Positions 46,634-55,555 of a stretch of DNA of 64,000 nt are shown piece by piece. Position 1 is the stretch's first letter. Each line of letters starts with the position of its first letter. Origin of the DNA: JAJEAD01 sp965221555 (GTDB lineage Bacteria > Pseudomonadota > Gammaproteobacteria > HK1); assembly GCA_965221555.1 (NCBI GenBank), contig OZ244895.1:434001-498000 (forward strand), written 5' to 3'. A model generated the notes under the pieces. It was not told the DNA's origin. It saw only the letters and a list, made by a program, of their open reading frames with translations, and made no database searches. The position numbers and the translations under genes were made by a program.

Positions 46634-47511
46634 CGACCCGCTCCGCTCAATCTTTCCAGAGAGTCCGCGAGGGCGCGACGCGTCAGCACCGCGCACATCC
46701 TGCGTCGGTACTTCGCGCCGGCGCGCAGGTCCGAGATCGGTTCGGCCGCGGCGGCGGCGTGCGCCCCCGCTTCCGTCAGCACCTCGCCGTCGATGGCGGC
46801 GAGCTCACGGCCGACAAGTACCCGCTCCGCCTCGCGCGCTCGAATGGGCACGGGCGCGACCGAGCCCAGTGAGATGCGCGCGCCGCACACCTTGCCCTGC
46901 GTCTCCGTCACCGACACCGCGGCACTCACCAGCGCGATATCCACCACGGTTCGGGCCACGCGCCGGTAGCTGGCCTCGCGCCTTTGCGCGGGAACCGGAA
47001 CGACGATCCGGGACAGCAGCTCCTCGCCCCGCAGGACGGTCCGATTGACTCCCGTGAAGAAGTCCTCCATGGGCACGGTACGCTGGCCCCGCACGCCCAG
47101 AATGACCGCGTCCGCGTCCAGGGCCACGAACAAGGGCGAGAGATCGGCGCCGGGCGAGGCATTGCACATGTTGCCGCCCACCGTCCCGATGGTTCTCGTC
47201 TGCTTCGTGCACATCAGCCTCGCCGTGTATCCCAGGACCTCCATCAACGGGTTCAAGCCGCAGGCATGGTCGAGATCGTCCAGAGAGGCCATGGCCCCGA
47301 TGCGCACCTCCCCCTCGCCGTTCTCGATCCCCTGGAGCTCCGGCACCCGGGTCAGGTCTATGCAGTAGTCCACATCCACTTCGCCATTTCGCCACTGCAG
47401 CATCAGGTCCGTGCCGCCGGCCCAGTAGCAGGCGCGGTCCGCGTGCTCCGCCTTCATCGCGATCGCTTCTTCCGCGCTGCCAGGTCTCAGGTGGTTGAAC
47501 GGTCGCTTCAA
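46630..47511 (-). CDS. FAD-binding subunit of molybdenum hydroxylase
   Basis: A 293-residue medium subunit (CoxM/HcrB type). The FAD motifs are AGGTDLMLQWRNG and TIGTVGGNMCNASPGADLSP; the C-terminal CO-dehydrogenase-flavoprotein domain begins near YRRVARTVVDIALVSAA. I place the start at a TTG with GAGGAG six bases upstream, giving KRPFNHLRPGSAEEAI; codons further upstream read into degenerate repeat copy J. First gene of a medium-small-large operon. Confidence 0.88.
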   Translation of the reverse strand: MKRPFNHLRPGSAEEAIAMKAEHADRACYWAGGTDLMLQWRNGEVDVDYCIDLTRVPELQGIENGEGEVRIGAMASLDDLDHACGLNPLMEVLGYTARLMCTKQTRTIGTVGGNMCNASPGADLSPLFVALDADAVILGVRGQRTVPMEDFFTGVNRTVLRGEELLSRIVVPVPAQRREASYRRVARTVVDIALVSAAVSVTETQGKVCGARISLGSVAPVPIRAREAERVLVGRELAAIDGEVLTEAGAHAAAAAEPISDLRAGAKYRRRMCAVLTRRALADSLERLSGAGR

Positions 47512-47529
47512 CGTCAACTCCTCATGAGA

Positions 47530-47690
47530 AGCCCAATGGTGGGAGGGTACGAGGTGTCGGGATGCGCAAGGGCGAGCCGGAAACAGGCGAAGCGCCGTCG
47601 GCGCACCGCCGCGCACCGGTTGAGCGCCTGCGGCCCATTACCATGGCATCCTGGCCCCCTCGCAACGAAATCCGGCAGTACATTGCGCCA
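47530..47690 (-). repeat. Degenerate dispersed repeat, copy J
   Basis: Recognisable only in parts: AAGGGCGAGCCGGAAACAGG with AAGCGCCGTCGGCGCACC (also in copies A and N), and ATGGCATCCTGGCCCCCTCG. The ends are lost. It occupies the divergent gap between the FAD subunit and amidohydrolase genes, with no other feature seen there. Confidence 0.45.
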
Positions 47691-47789
47691 GTGCGACCAT
47701 TTGAGCAGCTTGCCGGACTTCGATCCAGGGTAGAGTGGCGCGAGTGAGGCGAGCCGCGGGCAGGCGTCTGCCCGGGAGGAGAGCGAATT

Positions 47790-48737
47790 GTGACCAGACC
47801 CCTGAAGATCGACTCCCACGCGCACATCTACGAGACACGCGAGATCGGCCACGCCGAGAAGACCGGTTACGAGGTCTGGGAGTACGGTGAGCTCCCGGGG
47901 GTGCGCACCAGCGCCCTCGACGGGACGGTCGACGAGCTGCTCGACTCCATGCGGGTGGCGGGCATCAGCAAGTCGGTCATCGTCAACCTCTACACCACGG
48001 CATCCATCCGGGCGGCGGCGATCTCGGCCCTGGCGCCGGGGAAGAGCGAGTCGGAGAGGGAGCGGGCGACGAGAGAGATCGATGCCCGCCTCGCCGAAGA
48101 AATGGGCCGCTTCAATCGATGGGCGTGCGCGGTGGGACGGGAGCACCCGGAACTCGCGGTGTTCGTCGCCGCGGACCCCACCCTGCTGCCCGATGAAGCG
48201 GGCGCGGCCCACGTCCGGGAGCTGCACGAGGCGCATGGCGCCCGAGGGGTCAAGCTGCACGGGGCGGCGCAGGGATTCAACATGTCCGATCGCCGCATGT
48301 GGGCGACCTACCGCACCTGCGAGGAGCTCGGGATGCCGATCATCGCCCACGCCGGGCCCGATCGCTGCGGGAAGGGCTACGCCGAGCCGCCGGCCTTCGT
48401 GGAGATGCTGCGCGCTTTTCCCGAACTCAGGGTGGTCGTGGCCCACCTCGGCGGGGGCGCCTGGAGGCTCACCCGGGCGGTGGCGGACGCGTTCCCGAAC
48501 GCGTACTTCGACTGCTGCGAGATCATCGACTGGACCGGCAGCCCGAATGGACCGACCCAGGTGGAGCTCGCGCGACTCATCAAGGACATCGGCCCGCACC
48601 GGGTGATGATGGGCTCGGACTTCCCGTGGTACGACCTGGACAACACCGTCGATCGCGTCATGTCCCTGCCCCTGCTCGCGGCGGAGGAGAAGGAGCGCAT
48701 ACTCGGAGCCAACGCGCAGGAGATCCTCGGGTTATAG
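47790..48737 (+). CDS. Amidohydrolase family protein (TIM-barrel, amidohydrolase-2 type)
   Basis: A 315-residue metal-dependent hydrolase or decarboxylase. The N-terminal IDSHAHIYETREIGH supplies the HxH pair; GVKLHGAAQGF, PIIAHAGPDRCGKG, VVVAHLGGGAW and MMGSDFPWYD supply the other ligands, including the final Asp. This pattern fits the ACMSD/isoorotate-decarboxylase group, but the substrate is unknown. It starts at GTG. It ends convergently 33 bp from the ureohydrolase gene. Confidence 0.85.
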   Translation: MTRPLKIDSHAHIYETREIGHAEKTGYEVWEYGELPGVRTSALDGTVDELLDSMRVAGISKSVIVNLYTTASIRAAAISALAPGKSESERERATREIDARLAEEMGRFNRWACAVGREHPELAVFVAADPTLLPDEAGAAHVRELHEAHGARGVKLHGAAQGFNMSDRRMWATYRTCEELGMPIIAHAGPDRCGKGYAEPPAFVEMLRAFPELRVVVAHLGGGAWRLTRAVADAFPNAYFDCCEIIDWTGSPNGPTQVELARLIKDIGPHRVMMGSDFPWYDLDNTVDRVMSLPLLAAEEKERILGANAQEILGL

Positions 48738-48770
48738 CCGCGGTAGCGCGGCGGGGCGGGGCGGAGCGCT

Positions 48771-49958
48771 TCACTCCGGCGACATGACCTCTCGCCGGTG
48801 GCCGAGCTTGCCTTCCACCACCAGGGTTCCGAGCACGTCGAGGATCACCCGGCAGGCGAGCTGGGAGGTGTTGTCGTTCACGTCATAGGGCGGCGAGACC
48901 TCCACCACCTCCATCCCGCACAGCCCCTCCCTCGCGATCAGGCGCACGATCTCGAGCGCCTCGCGGGGAAGCAGTCCCCCCGGCTCGGGGGTACCGGTCC
49001 CCGGAGCGAAGCCGGGGTCGATGGAGTCGATGTCGAAGGAGAGGTAGACCGCCTTGGCGTTGTGCCAAGCGAGCTCCAGCGCCCGCTCCGCCGCACCCTT
49101 CGGGCCGAGCTCCTCGATGTCGGTCATCGTGAGTACGCTCGATCCCCGCTCTCTCGCCACCGCCGACCCCGGACGAGATCCGTACCAGCCGCCGATCCCC
49201 ATCTGCACCAGATTCTTCGGCGGACAGTTGGCAAGACCCACGTCGTGCATGTGGCTGTGGTCTCGATGAGAGCTGTGCACGTCGACGCTCTCGTGGCCGT
49301 GGGTGGTCCAGAACCACGGCGTGGTGTGCATCCGCTCGTCCATGTCCATGTCCTGCATGTCGATGTGGCGGTCGATGTGGATGATGCCCACGTTGCCGTC
49401 GATGTGGGGGGCGATGCCCCGCACGTTCGGGTACCCCAGGCTGTGATCGCCGCCGCACAGAATCGGAAAGGCGCCGGAGGTATAAACGTGCGAGACCGCC
49501 TTGGAAACCTGGTCGAAGGTTTTCTCGATGTTGCCGGGGATGACGAAGATGTCTCCCGCGTCGCAGAGATCGAGCTCCTCGAAGAGATCGACGGCGCCGT
49601 CGACCGAGTAGCCGTCGTAGACTGCGGAAATGCGCCGCACCGCCTGGGGACCGAAGCGGGTGCCGGGACGATAGGTGGTGCCGGTATCGAAGGGGATGCC
49701 GACGAACGCCGCCTCGTAATCGCCGACCTTGCGCACGTCCTCGCAGTAGTGCGACTTCATGAAGGTGTTGATGCCCGCGAAGGCGGGCTGGTGACCGCGG
49801 CTGAAGAGCGAGATGCGTCGATCGTTGATGGAATCCGCCGCCTCGAGCCCCAGCTCCAGACATCGTGCGGTCTCTTCCTCCTGCCGGGTCTGCGAGACGC
49901 GTGACAGACGCTCGAGGTTGCGGTTACCGCGGAATTCGCCGGTCTTCGGGTCGGGCAT
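48771..49958 (-). CDS. Ureohydrolase, guanidine-hydrolase-like, with His-rich insertion
   Basis: A 395-residue arginase/agmatinase-fold enzyme. The metal motifs are GGDHS (His172), HIDRHID (Asp196, His198, Asp200) and SFDIDSIDPGF (Asp309, Asp311). An N-terminal extension of about 75 residues and the blocks DERMHTTPWF, PPKNLVQMGIGGW and PGTGTPEPGGLLPREAL recall the nickel-dependent guanidine hydrolase GdmH of cyanobacteria rather than agmatinase. A 20-residue insert (about 219-239) is rich in His (HGHESVDVHSSHRDHSHMH). The ATG with GGAGAG upstream is the chosen start. The product would be urea plus ammonia or an amine; substrate is not proven. Confidence 0.82.
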   Translation of the reverse strand: MPDPKTGEFRGNRNLERLSRVSQTRQEEETARCLELGLEAADSINDRRISLFSRGHQPAFAGINTFMKSHYCEDVRKVGDYEAAFVGIPFDTGTTYRPGTRFGPQAVRRISAVYDGYSVDGAVDLFEELDLCDAGDIFVIPGNIEKTFDQVSKAVSHVYTSGAFPILCGGDHSLGYPNVRGIAPHIDGNVGIIHIDRHIDMQDMDMDERMHTTPWFWTTHGHESVDVHSSHRDHSHMHDVGLANCPPKNLVQMGIGGWYGSRPGSAVARERGSSVLTMTDIEELGPKGAAERALELAWHNAKAVYLSFDIDSIDPGFAPGTGTPEPGGLLPREALEIVRLIAREGLCGMEVVEVSPPYDVNDNTSQLACRVILDVLGTLVVEGKLGHRREVMSPE

Positions 49959-50034
49959 CGTCACTCTCCGCCGTCACGTTGGAACAAGGACGATCATCGT
50001 AACGCAGCGGCCCGGCGTTTCGCACAAGACCTCC

Positions 50035-50232
50035 AACCCGCAAATTTCACCGATTTCTCAACTGGCGGACGCCAATGTGCTCGCGATCGCGGGCCTTCCT
50101 CCGTCGCGCCGCTACGACTTCGTGCCGGCTACCCGCATCGCTGCGCAGTCCCGGCTCGCCGTTGCGTGTCTCTCGGTCCGTGCGTTCACTGCCACGGCAT
50201 CTTGGTGCCTGTAGAGACCGGAAATCGACGCC
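50035..50232 (+). repeat. Dispersed repeat, copy K, in the 600-bp gap before an exporter gene
   Basis: The left end is AACCCGCAAATTTCACCGAT, followed by GCGGACGCCAATGTGCTCGC. The right end is degenerate (GAGACCGGAAATCGACGCC). The remaining stretch to the EamA gene at 50568 shows no supported gene; frames there are low-complexity Arg/Pro-rich shadows. Confidence 0.8.
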
Positions 50233-50567
50233 ACCTGAGGTCAGGAAGCGCGAGGCCGTCCGGTACGGAGGCGTTCGGACACGTTCGTCGCGCGGGTGCC
50301 CGGCATCCGGCCGAGCCGCTGCGCACGCTGGGGAGCGGCGCTGTGCCATGATCTTCGGACCACGAGTTGCGCAAACACGAAGGGAGCCATGCCGCACATC
50401 ACGACCCCGAGACCGGCCGCCGGCCTCCATCGCCAAAGCCGGGAGCGCGTCCGGCCCGGGAGGGCGGGCCACTCGGACGCCGGCAGTCCCCGCGGCGCCA
50501 GCCTCCTCGCCGCCCGCGGGGGCGAGACGGCACGGGTCGCGCTGATTCCCGACGGGTCTGCCCACCG

Positions 50568-51518
50568 GTGAGCGTCGCCGCGGCGGCGCGCACTCGCGCC
50601 TGGCTCTTCCTTTGCCTGTTGCTGTGCGGCGGGGTGTGGGGCGCGACGCCGAGTCTCGCCCGCCTCGCGACCTCGGAGGGCGCGGATCCCCTCGGCCTCG
50701 CGGTGTGGCAGGGCGTGCTCGGCGGCGCCATGCTTCTGATCGTCTCGCTCTTGCGCGGGCGCCGCCTGCCCCTTGGCGCTGCCCACCTCAAGTTCTACGT
50801 GGTGTGCGGCAACGCCGGCACTCTGCTCCCCACCGTCGTCATGTTCAGCGCCGCCCCCCACATCACGGTGGGAGCGATGTCGATGATCATCTCCATGGTG
50901 CCGCTGCTCACCTACGTGCAGTCCCTGCTCCTGCGCATCGATCGCCCTTTGTTCGGCCGGCTCTTCGGGCTCCTGCTCGGGGCGGGGGCGATCGCCCTGC
51001 TCGTCCTGCCCGGAGGCGAAGCCGACTCGATCAGTGCGCCGCTGTGGATTGCGATTGCGCTGCTCATTCCCTTCAGTTTCGGCTTCGAGAGCGTGTTCGT
51101 GGCGCTGCGGCGCCCCCCGGATACGGACTCGGTCACCCTCGTCGCCGGCATGCTGCTCGCGGGTGGGGCCATGCTCGCGCCGATCGTGCTGCTCACCGGC
51201 ACCGCGCTGCCCCTCTATCCGCCCTGGGGAACGGTGGAGTGGGCCACGGTCGGCATGGTGGTATGCAACATCTCCAGCTATTCGGTCTTCCTCTATCTCA
51301 TCACCCTGTCCGGCCCGGTGTTCGCCACCCAGTCCTCCTACTTCGTCACCCTCTTCGGCATCCTCTGGGGCATGCTGATCTTCAGCGAACAGCACCCGGC
51401 GTGGTTCTGGCTGGCGCTCGCTCTGCTCTTCGCGGGAATGGCGCTGGTGAAGGAACGACCCATCGGCTCCGGGGCGGGGAGTGAGAGCGCCGCAGGTTCC
51501 TCGCCAGGATCGGCGTAG
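50568..51518 (+). CDS. EamA/DMT-family transporter
   Basis: A 316-residue membrane protein with ten predicted segments in two EamA halves, e.g. FLCLLLCGGVWGATPSLARL, VGAMSMIISMVPLLTYVQSL and TQSSYFVTLFGILWGMLIF. Family members export amino acids or metabolites, or take up nucleotide-like compounds; substrate unknown. I start it at GTG (VSVAAAARTRAW); the upstream open frame is Arg/Pro-rich and not membrane-like. It ends at repeat copy L. Confidence 0.8.
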   Translation: MSVAAAARTRAWLFLCLLLCGGVWGATPSLARLATSEGADPLGLAVWQGVLGGAMLLIVSLLRGRRLPLGAAHLKFYVVCGNAGTLLPTVVMFSAAPHITVGAMSMIISMVPLLTYVQSLLLRIDRPLFGRLFGLLLGAGAIALLVLPGGEADSISAPLWIAIALLIPFSFGFESVFVALRRPPDTDSVTLVAGMLLAGGAMLAPIVLLTGTALPLYPPWGTVEWATVGMVVCNISSYSVFLYLITLSGPVFATQSSYFVTLFGILWGMLIFSEQHPAWFWLALALLFAGMALVKERPIGSGAGSESAAGSSPGSA

Positions 51519-51519
51519 G

Positions 51520-51613
51520 CGGCTACGCCTTGCGCGTCTTTCGGTCCGTGCTCCCTGCTATCACGGCATCTCTGTGCCCTGAGCGGACGGAAATCGGTGA
51601 AACATCCAGGCTA
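51520..51613 (+). repeat. Dispersed repeat, right-half copy L
   Basis: A right half only: TTGCGCGTCTTTCGGTCCGT, TATCACGGCATCTCTGTGCC and CGGAAATCGGTGAAACATCC, ending AGGCTA. The terminal CTA is the TAG stop of the racemase-like gene on the other strand. It begins at the EamA stop, filling the whole convergent gap. Confidence 0.8.
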
Positions 51614-52360
51614 AGCCAGACGTCCATCGAGCAGGGCGCCGAAGCCCGGCTGCGGCATCCGCTCGCCCCCGAGCGCCATCGCCTCCCACAGTGACACCGC
51701 GTTCGCGGTGAGGACGGGACGCCCCGCCGCCTCTTCCAGGCGCTCCAGGATGGAAATGGTCGGAAGCGCGGTGTCGGGGACCAGCACCACGCCGGCGCCG
51801 TCCACCGCCGCCTCCCGAACTCCGTTCACGATGCGTTCCGGATCCATTTCGGTCGCGTCCCATCCCCCCGGCGCATCGAGCCACTGGAGGTGAACCACTT
51901 CGATGCCGAACTCGGTGAGAAAGGAGGCGAAGGCGCGCGCGGCGGGCTCGGGATAGGTCGCGACCACGCTCACGCGGCTTACTCCCAACTCTTCGAGCAC
52001 TCTCACGAAGGCGAGCGAGGTGCTGCCCGCCGGCACCCCCGCGGCGCTCGCGATGGCCTCGCACTGGCGCTCGGCATGGGCGCGTCCGAGCACGAAGCTG
52101 CCGCTGGTGCAGGCCCAGAACACGGCGTCCGGATCGAGCAGCGCGCTGCGCGTGGCCGCCCGCGTCAGCCAGTCAATGCGCGCGGTCTGCTTGAGCGCCT
52201 CGATGTCGTGATCCCGACCCTCCTCGCCGCCGACGGGGGTCGAGGTGAGGTAGAAGCGCAGGCGCTCGCCAGTGGCCCGCGAATACTGGAAGTACTCGAA
52301 CTCCCCACTCCCCGAGGGCCAGATGAGTCCGACCCGGACGATGCGATCGCTCATGCTCAT
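51611..52360 (-). CDS. Aspartate/glutamate racemase or maleate isomerase-like protein
   Basis: A 249-residue member of the Asp/Glu racemase superfamily. VGLIWPSGSGEFEYF, the first catalytic Cys84 in FWACTSGSF and the second-domain segment VLVPDTALPTISILE are clear. At the second Cys position there is Asp196, so two-base racemisation is unlikely; a decarboxylase, isomerase or altered mechanism is possible. Its ATG overlaps the stop of the GSA-type aminotransferase by 4 bp, and the two probably act in one pathway on an amino or dicarboxylic acid. Confidence 0.8.
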   Translation of the reverse strand: MSMSDRIVRVGLIWPSGSGEFEYFQYSRATGERLRFYLTSTPVGGEEGRDHDIEALKQTARIDWLTRAATRSALLDPDAVFWACTSGSFVLGRAHAERQCEAIASAAGVPAGSTSLAFVRVLEELGVSRVSVVATYPEPAARAFASFLTEFGIEVVHLQWLDAPGGWDATEMDPERIVNGVREAAVDGAGVVLVPDTALPTISILERLEEAAGRPVLTANAVSLWEAMALGGERMPQPGFGALLDGRLA

Positions 52361-53673
52361 GCCTCCTTCAGCACCGCAAAGGCCCGCTCCGCCGCCGCGA
52401 GCGACTCCTCGATATCCTCGTCGGAGTGCGCGGCGGAGAGAAACCAGGTACCCCGGGCGGTGACGCGCACGCCTTCGCTGTGCAGCCGGGCGTTGAAGCG
52501 GTCGCGCCGGGCGCCGTCTATCCGTGAGAAGGCGCGGTAGTCGTGGACGTCGGGATCGCCGGTGAACGCGACGTGGAAGGCCGGCCCGACGCCGAAGATC
52601 CGAACCGCCTCGCCGTGACGGCGGGCGATCGCGGGCAGCTCTTCCATCAGTCGCTCGCCGCGCCTGTACATGTCGCGGTAGGCCCGCCCCTCGTGGCGGG
52701 AGAGCTCCTCGAGAGCCGCGAGACCCGCGGCGATGGACATCACGTTCGCGTTGTAGGTCCCCCCGTGCATCACTCCCCCGGGCCCGACCTGTTCCATGAT
52801 CTCGCGTCGCCCCACCACCGCGGCGAGCGGGAAGCCGGCCGCCAGCGCCTTGGCGAACACGGCGAGATCCGGGGTCACTCCAAGGAGACCCTGCGCTCCC
52901 TGGAGCCCGACCCGGAAGCCGGTGATGACCTCGTCGAAGACGAGCACCACGCCGTGGCGGGCGGTGAGCTCGCGCACGCCTTCGAGGTAGCCCGGGCGGG
53001 GCCGAAGCGCCCCGGTGTTGCACAGGATCGGCTCCATGATGACGCCGGCGATCTCGTCGCCGTGCGCCCGCAGCGCCTCTGCCAAGGCGTCGATGTCGTT
53101 CCAGGGAAGGACCAGCACGTCGCCCCGCACGCTTTCCGGCTGGCCAGGGGTGTGGGAGACCGGTACCGGAGCCGAGGCCGGCCCCGCCTCGTTGGGCGAG
53201 GGCGCCACGCTCATGAAGATGTTGTCGAGCCATCCATGGTAGTGGCCCTCGAACTTGACGATCTTTTGCCGACCGGTGTGGGCGCGGGCGAGGCGCAGCG
53301 CCGCCTGCACCGCCTCGCTCCCCGAGGAAGCGAAGCGCACCAGCTCCGCGCAGGGCACGATCTCGGTGATGCGCCGCGCAAGCTCGAGCTCCAGCTCGTG
53401 CTGGCCGGCGAAGAGCTGCCCCATCGTCAACGTCCGGGACACCGCGTCCAGCACCGCCGGTGGCGCGTGGCCCAGGATCGCGGGGCCGTTGGCGAGCGCG
53501 TAGTCGATGTAGACGTTGCCGTCGACATCGGTAAGGCGCGAGCCCGCGCCCTTCGCGTAGAACAGCGGCGCCGGACTCTCCCCGTAGCCGGCGTAGCGGA
53601 AGTTGCTGCTCACCCCGCCCCCGAGATACGCCTTCGCCTGCTCGTAGAGCGATGCTGACTGCGTGTATTCCAT
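52357..53673 (-). CDS. Class III aminotransferase, glutamate-1-semialdehyde type
   Basis: A 438-residue PLP enzyme. VSSNFRYAGYGESPAPLFYA, RFASSGSEAVQAALRLAR, FDEVITGFR (Asp247) and the PLP lysine K275 in AVFAKALAAGFP are typical. Similarity to GSA aminomutase is high, but a racemase-like partner, rather than other haem genes, suggests a role in amino-acid catabolism or amino-mutase chemistry. It is the first gene of a coupled pair. No ribosome-binding site stands out. Confidence 0.82.
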   Translation of the reverse strand: MEYTQSASLYEQAKAYLGGGVSSNFRYAGYGESPAPLFYAKGAGSRLTDVDGNVYIDYALANGPAILGHAPPAVLDAVSRTLTMGQLFAGQHELELELARRITEIVPCAELVRFASSGSEAVQAALRLARAHTGRQKIVKFEGHYHGWLDNIFMSVAPSPNEAGPASAPVPVSHTPGQPESVRGDVLVLPWNDIDALAEALRAHGDEIAGVIMEPILCNTGALRPRPGYLEGVRELTARHGVVLVFDEVITGFRVGLQGAQGLLGVTPDLAVFAKALAAGFPLAAVVGRREIMEQVGPGGVMHGGTYNANVMSIAAGLAALEELSRHEGRAYRDMYRRGERLMEELPAIARRHGEAVRIFGVGPAFHVAFTGDPDVHDYRAFSRIDGARRDRFNARLHSEGVRVTARGTWFLSAAHSDEDIEESLAAAERAFAVLKEA

Positions 53674-53717
53674 CGTTGTCCTTCGTTGTTCCGGGTCAGT
53701 TCCCGATCACGGTATCA

Positions 53718-53980
53718 AGCCGGATATCCCGATTCTCCCCGCAACGCCAGGTGATTACGAGAATCCGACTCCTTTGCTCGTGAACGCTGGCCGTAGTACC
53801 TCAAGGAGCATCGACGCATTGTCGGCGACGCGTGATGCGCCAGCTTCAAGTCCATGCGACCCGCCGCTGCGGCCCCGACGCCTTCGCGATCAAGTCCGAC
53901 ACGAATCTTTGGCGAGCCCGCAAAGTGCACCGACTTTCGGCCGCTTCGGGCGCCGATATGCCGTGATTGGGGGGCGCACG
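53718..53980 (+). repeat. Degenerate dispersed repeat region, copy M
   Basis: A left-end fragment (AGCCGGATATCCCGATTCTC) and, about 200 bp on, an oppositely oriented piece (ACTTTCGGCCGCTTCGGGCG, then ATATGCCGTGATTGG). The middle is not recognisable. It fills the 309-bp gap between the aminotransferase 5' end and the M81 gene 3' end; no gene seen. Confidence 0.6.
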
Positions 53981-53982
53981 GG

Positions 53983-55491
53983 CTATGAAAAAAGGACGCA
54001 CGCCTCCGACGCCAGGTCGGAAAAGCCGGACCGTTCCAGCGGATAGGCGGGGACCGGGCGGCGCCGGTACTCGAAGTGGCCAAGGTTCGAAGCGCACACT
54101 CCCGGCGTATTCACGAAGATGACTTGCCGGGCGACGGGCTCGAAGGCGGCGCGCCAGGCGCTCGCGGACTTCACCACGATGATCCGCTGTTCGGCGGGCT
54201 CGATGCCCATGCAGCGCAGCTGCTCCGCATCGAAGGGCATGGTGCGCCGGGAAGTGAGCAGGATCCGGATTCCCGAGGCATCGACCACCGCACACCGTCC
54301 CATCGAAGTCTCGTAGCCGGTCATGTAGCTGCCCTTGTGCACGTAGCGCCCGTCCCCCAGGCGAGTGACGACGCCCCGGATCGGCACCGGCATTCCGTGC
54401 CGGTCGTCGACCTTGGCTCCGACCGGGGCTTCGAAGACGCCGCGCTCGCCCGCGGCATCCGCGACGGCGACCGCTTCCGGGTCCGCAATGACGACAATCG
54501 CGTCTTGCGCACGGTGGCGCACCAGCGCTTCCAGTATCGCCGTGCCGTCGCCCGCGCTGCCACCGCCCACGTTGTCGGCGGGGTCGACGAGCACCACTGG
54601 CCACCGCGGGGAGCGCATTGCATCGCACACTGCCTTGTCGGGAGAGACGAGCGAGATGTCGAAGGCCTCGCGGCGCGACCATATCTCCTCCGCCAGCATC
54701 TGTGCGGAGCACCGGGCGCTTTGGAGATCGTCGGCGTGGACCAGCACCGATGCGCCCAGGTGGGGTGCGTCGGCGTAGGGAAACCCGAGCGCGACCGAGG
54801 CGCACCAGACCTCCGGTCGGGTCTCGACTTCGCGCAGGGCCGCCATGACGGACGCTGCCGGTTCCTGGTCCGTGGCCTGTTTCTGAGGAACCGTCAACAG
54901 CGGCAACTTGGCGAGCGCACGCGCCGGGCGTTCCCTCGACCCGAGCAGGCGGGCGAGCAGACGGGCCGCCTCCGCCCCACGTTCGGCCATGTCGACGTGG
55001 GGGAAGGTGTCGTAGCCGACCAGCACGTCGGCGCTGGCCACCATCGTCTCGCTCAGGTTGGCGTGGAAATCGAAGGTGGCGGCGATGGGCAGCGGACGGG
55101 GCAGGACCTCCCGGATGCGCTGCAGCACGAAGGCGTCGGCGTCGTCGACCCCCTCCGCCGATGCCGCGCCGTGCAGCACGAGGAGCATCCCGTCGACGGA
55201 GCCCATTGCGGCGAGACGCGAGCAGAGGCCGTCGCAGAGGGCATCGAGGGCGGACCGGGCGATGGTGGCCGAGGGCACCGCGCCCGCAAACAGCGTGGGC
55301 AGCAACTCGAAGGCGCACTCCTTGGCCGCCTCGATCATGCCCCCGAGCTCGGTCCCGGTGCCCCGGTAGCGCGCAAGCAGCGCCGCCCCCTCCGCGTACT
55401 GGTAGGCGCGGAAGTCGTCGAGCCCGGTGAGTCCCGCCGCGAAGCCGTTGGTCTCGTGCCAGATCCCGCCGATCGCGATGCGCTTGCTCAT
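53983..55491 (-). CDS. MlrC-like M81 family metallopeptidase
   Basis: A 502-residue protein of the MlrC family, named for microcystin breakdown but widespread and mostly of unknown substrate. MSKRIAIGGIWHETNGFA supplies the N-terminal HETN motif; LLVLHGAASAEGVDDADA, ATFDFHANLSETMV and GYDTFPHVDMAERG carry candidate zinc ligands, and VDPADNVGGGSAGDGTAIL marks the C-terminal MlrC domain. It probably hydrolyses an amide or peptide-like compound. It is upstream of repeat copy M and next to an EamA exporter gene on the same strand. Confidence 0.87.
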   Translation of the reverse strand: MSKRIAIGGIWHETNGFAAGLTGLDDFRAYQYAEGAALLARYRGTGTELGGMIEAAKECAFELLPTLFAGAVPSATIARSALDALCDGLCSRLAAMGSVDGMLLVLHGAASAEGVDDADAFVLQRIREVLPRPLPIAATFDFHANLSETMVASADVLVGYDTFPHVDMAERGAEAARLLARLLGSRERPARALAKLPLLTVPQKQATDQEPAASVMAALREVETRPEVWCASVALGFPYADAPHLGASVLVHADDLQSARCSAQMLAEEIWSRREAFDISLVSPDKAVCDAMRSPRWPVVLVDPADNVGGGSAGDGTAILEALVRHRAQDAIVVIADPEAVAVADAAGERGVFEAPVGAKVDDRHGMPVPIRGVVTRLGDGRYVHKGSYMTGYETSMGRCAVVDASGIRILLTSRRTMPFDAEQLRCMGIEPAEQRIIVVKSASAWRAAFEPVARQVIFVNTPGVCASNLGHFEYRRRPVPAYPLERSGFSDLASEACVLFS

Positions 55492-55555
55492 GCTCTATAC
55501 CGACCCACCTTGCGAGTGCATTCTCAAGAAACCTTCCGTTCAGGTCCGGACCCGT

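Noticed and set aside
43549..47511. Carbon monoxide dehydrogenase (CoxMSL)
   Set aside because: Gene order is medium-small-large as in cox, but the large subunit lacks the Cys-containing active-site loop of form I CODH, so only the wider xanthine dehydrogenase family is supported.
51611..53233. A 540-residue racemase fusion
   Set aside because: The N-terminal half is an out-of-frame shadow of the aminotransferase; the real start is the ATG at 52360.
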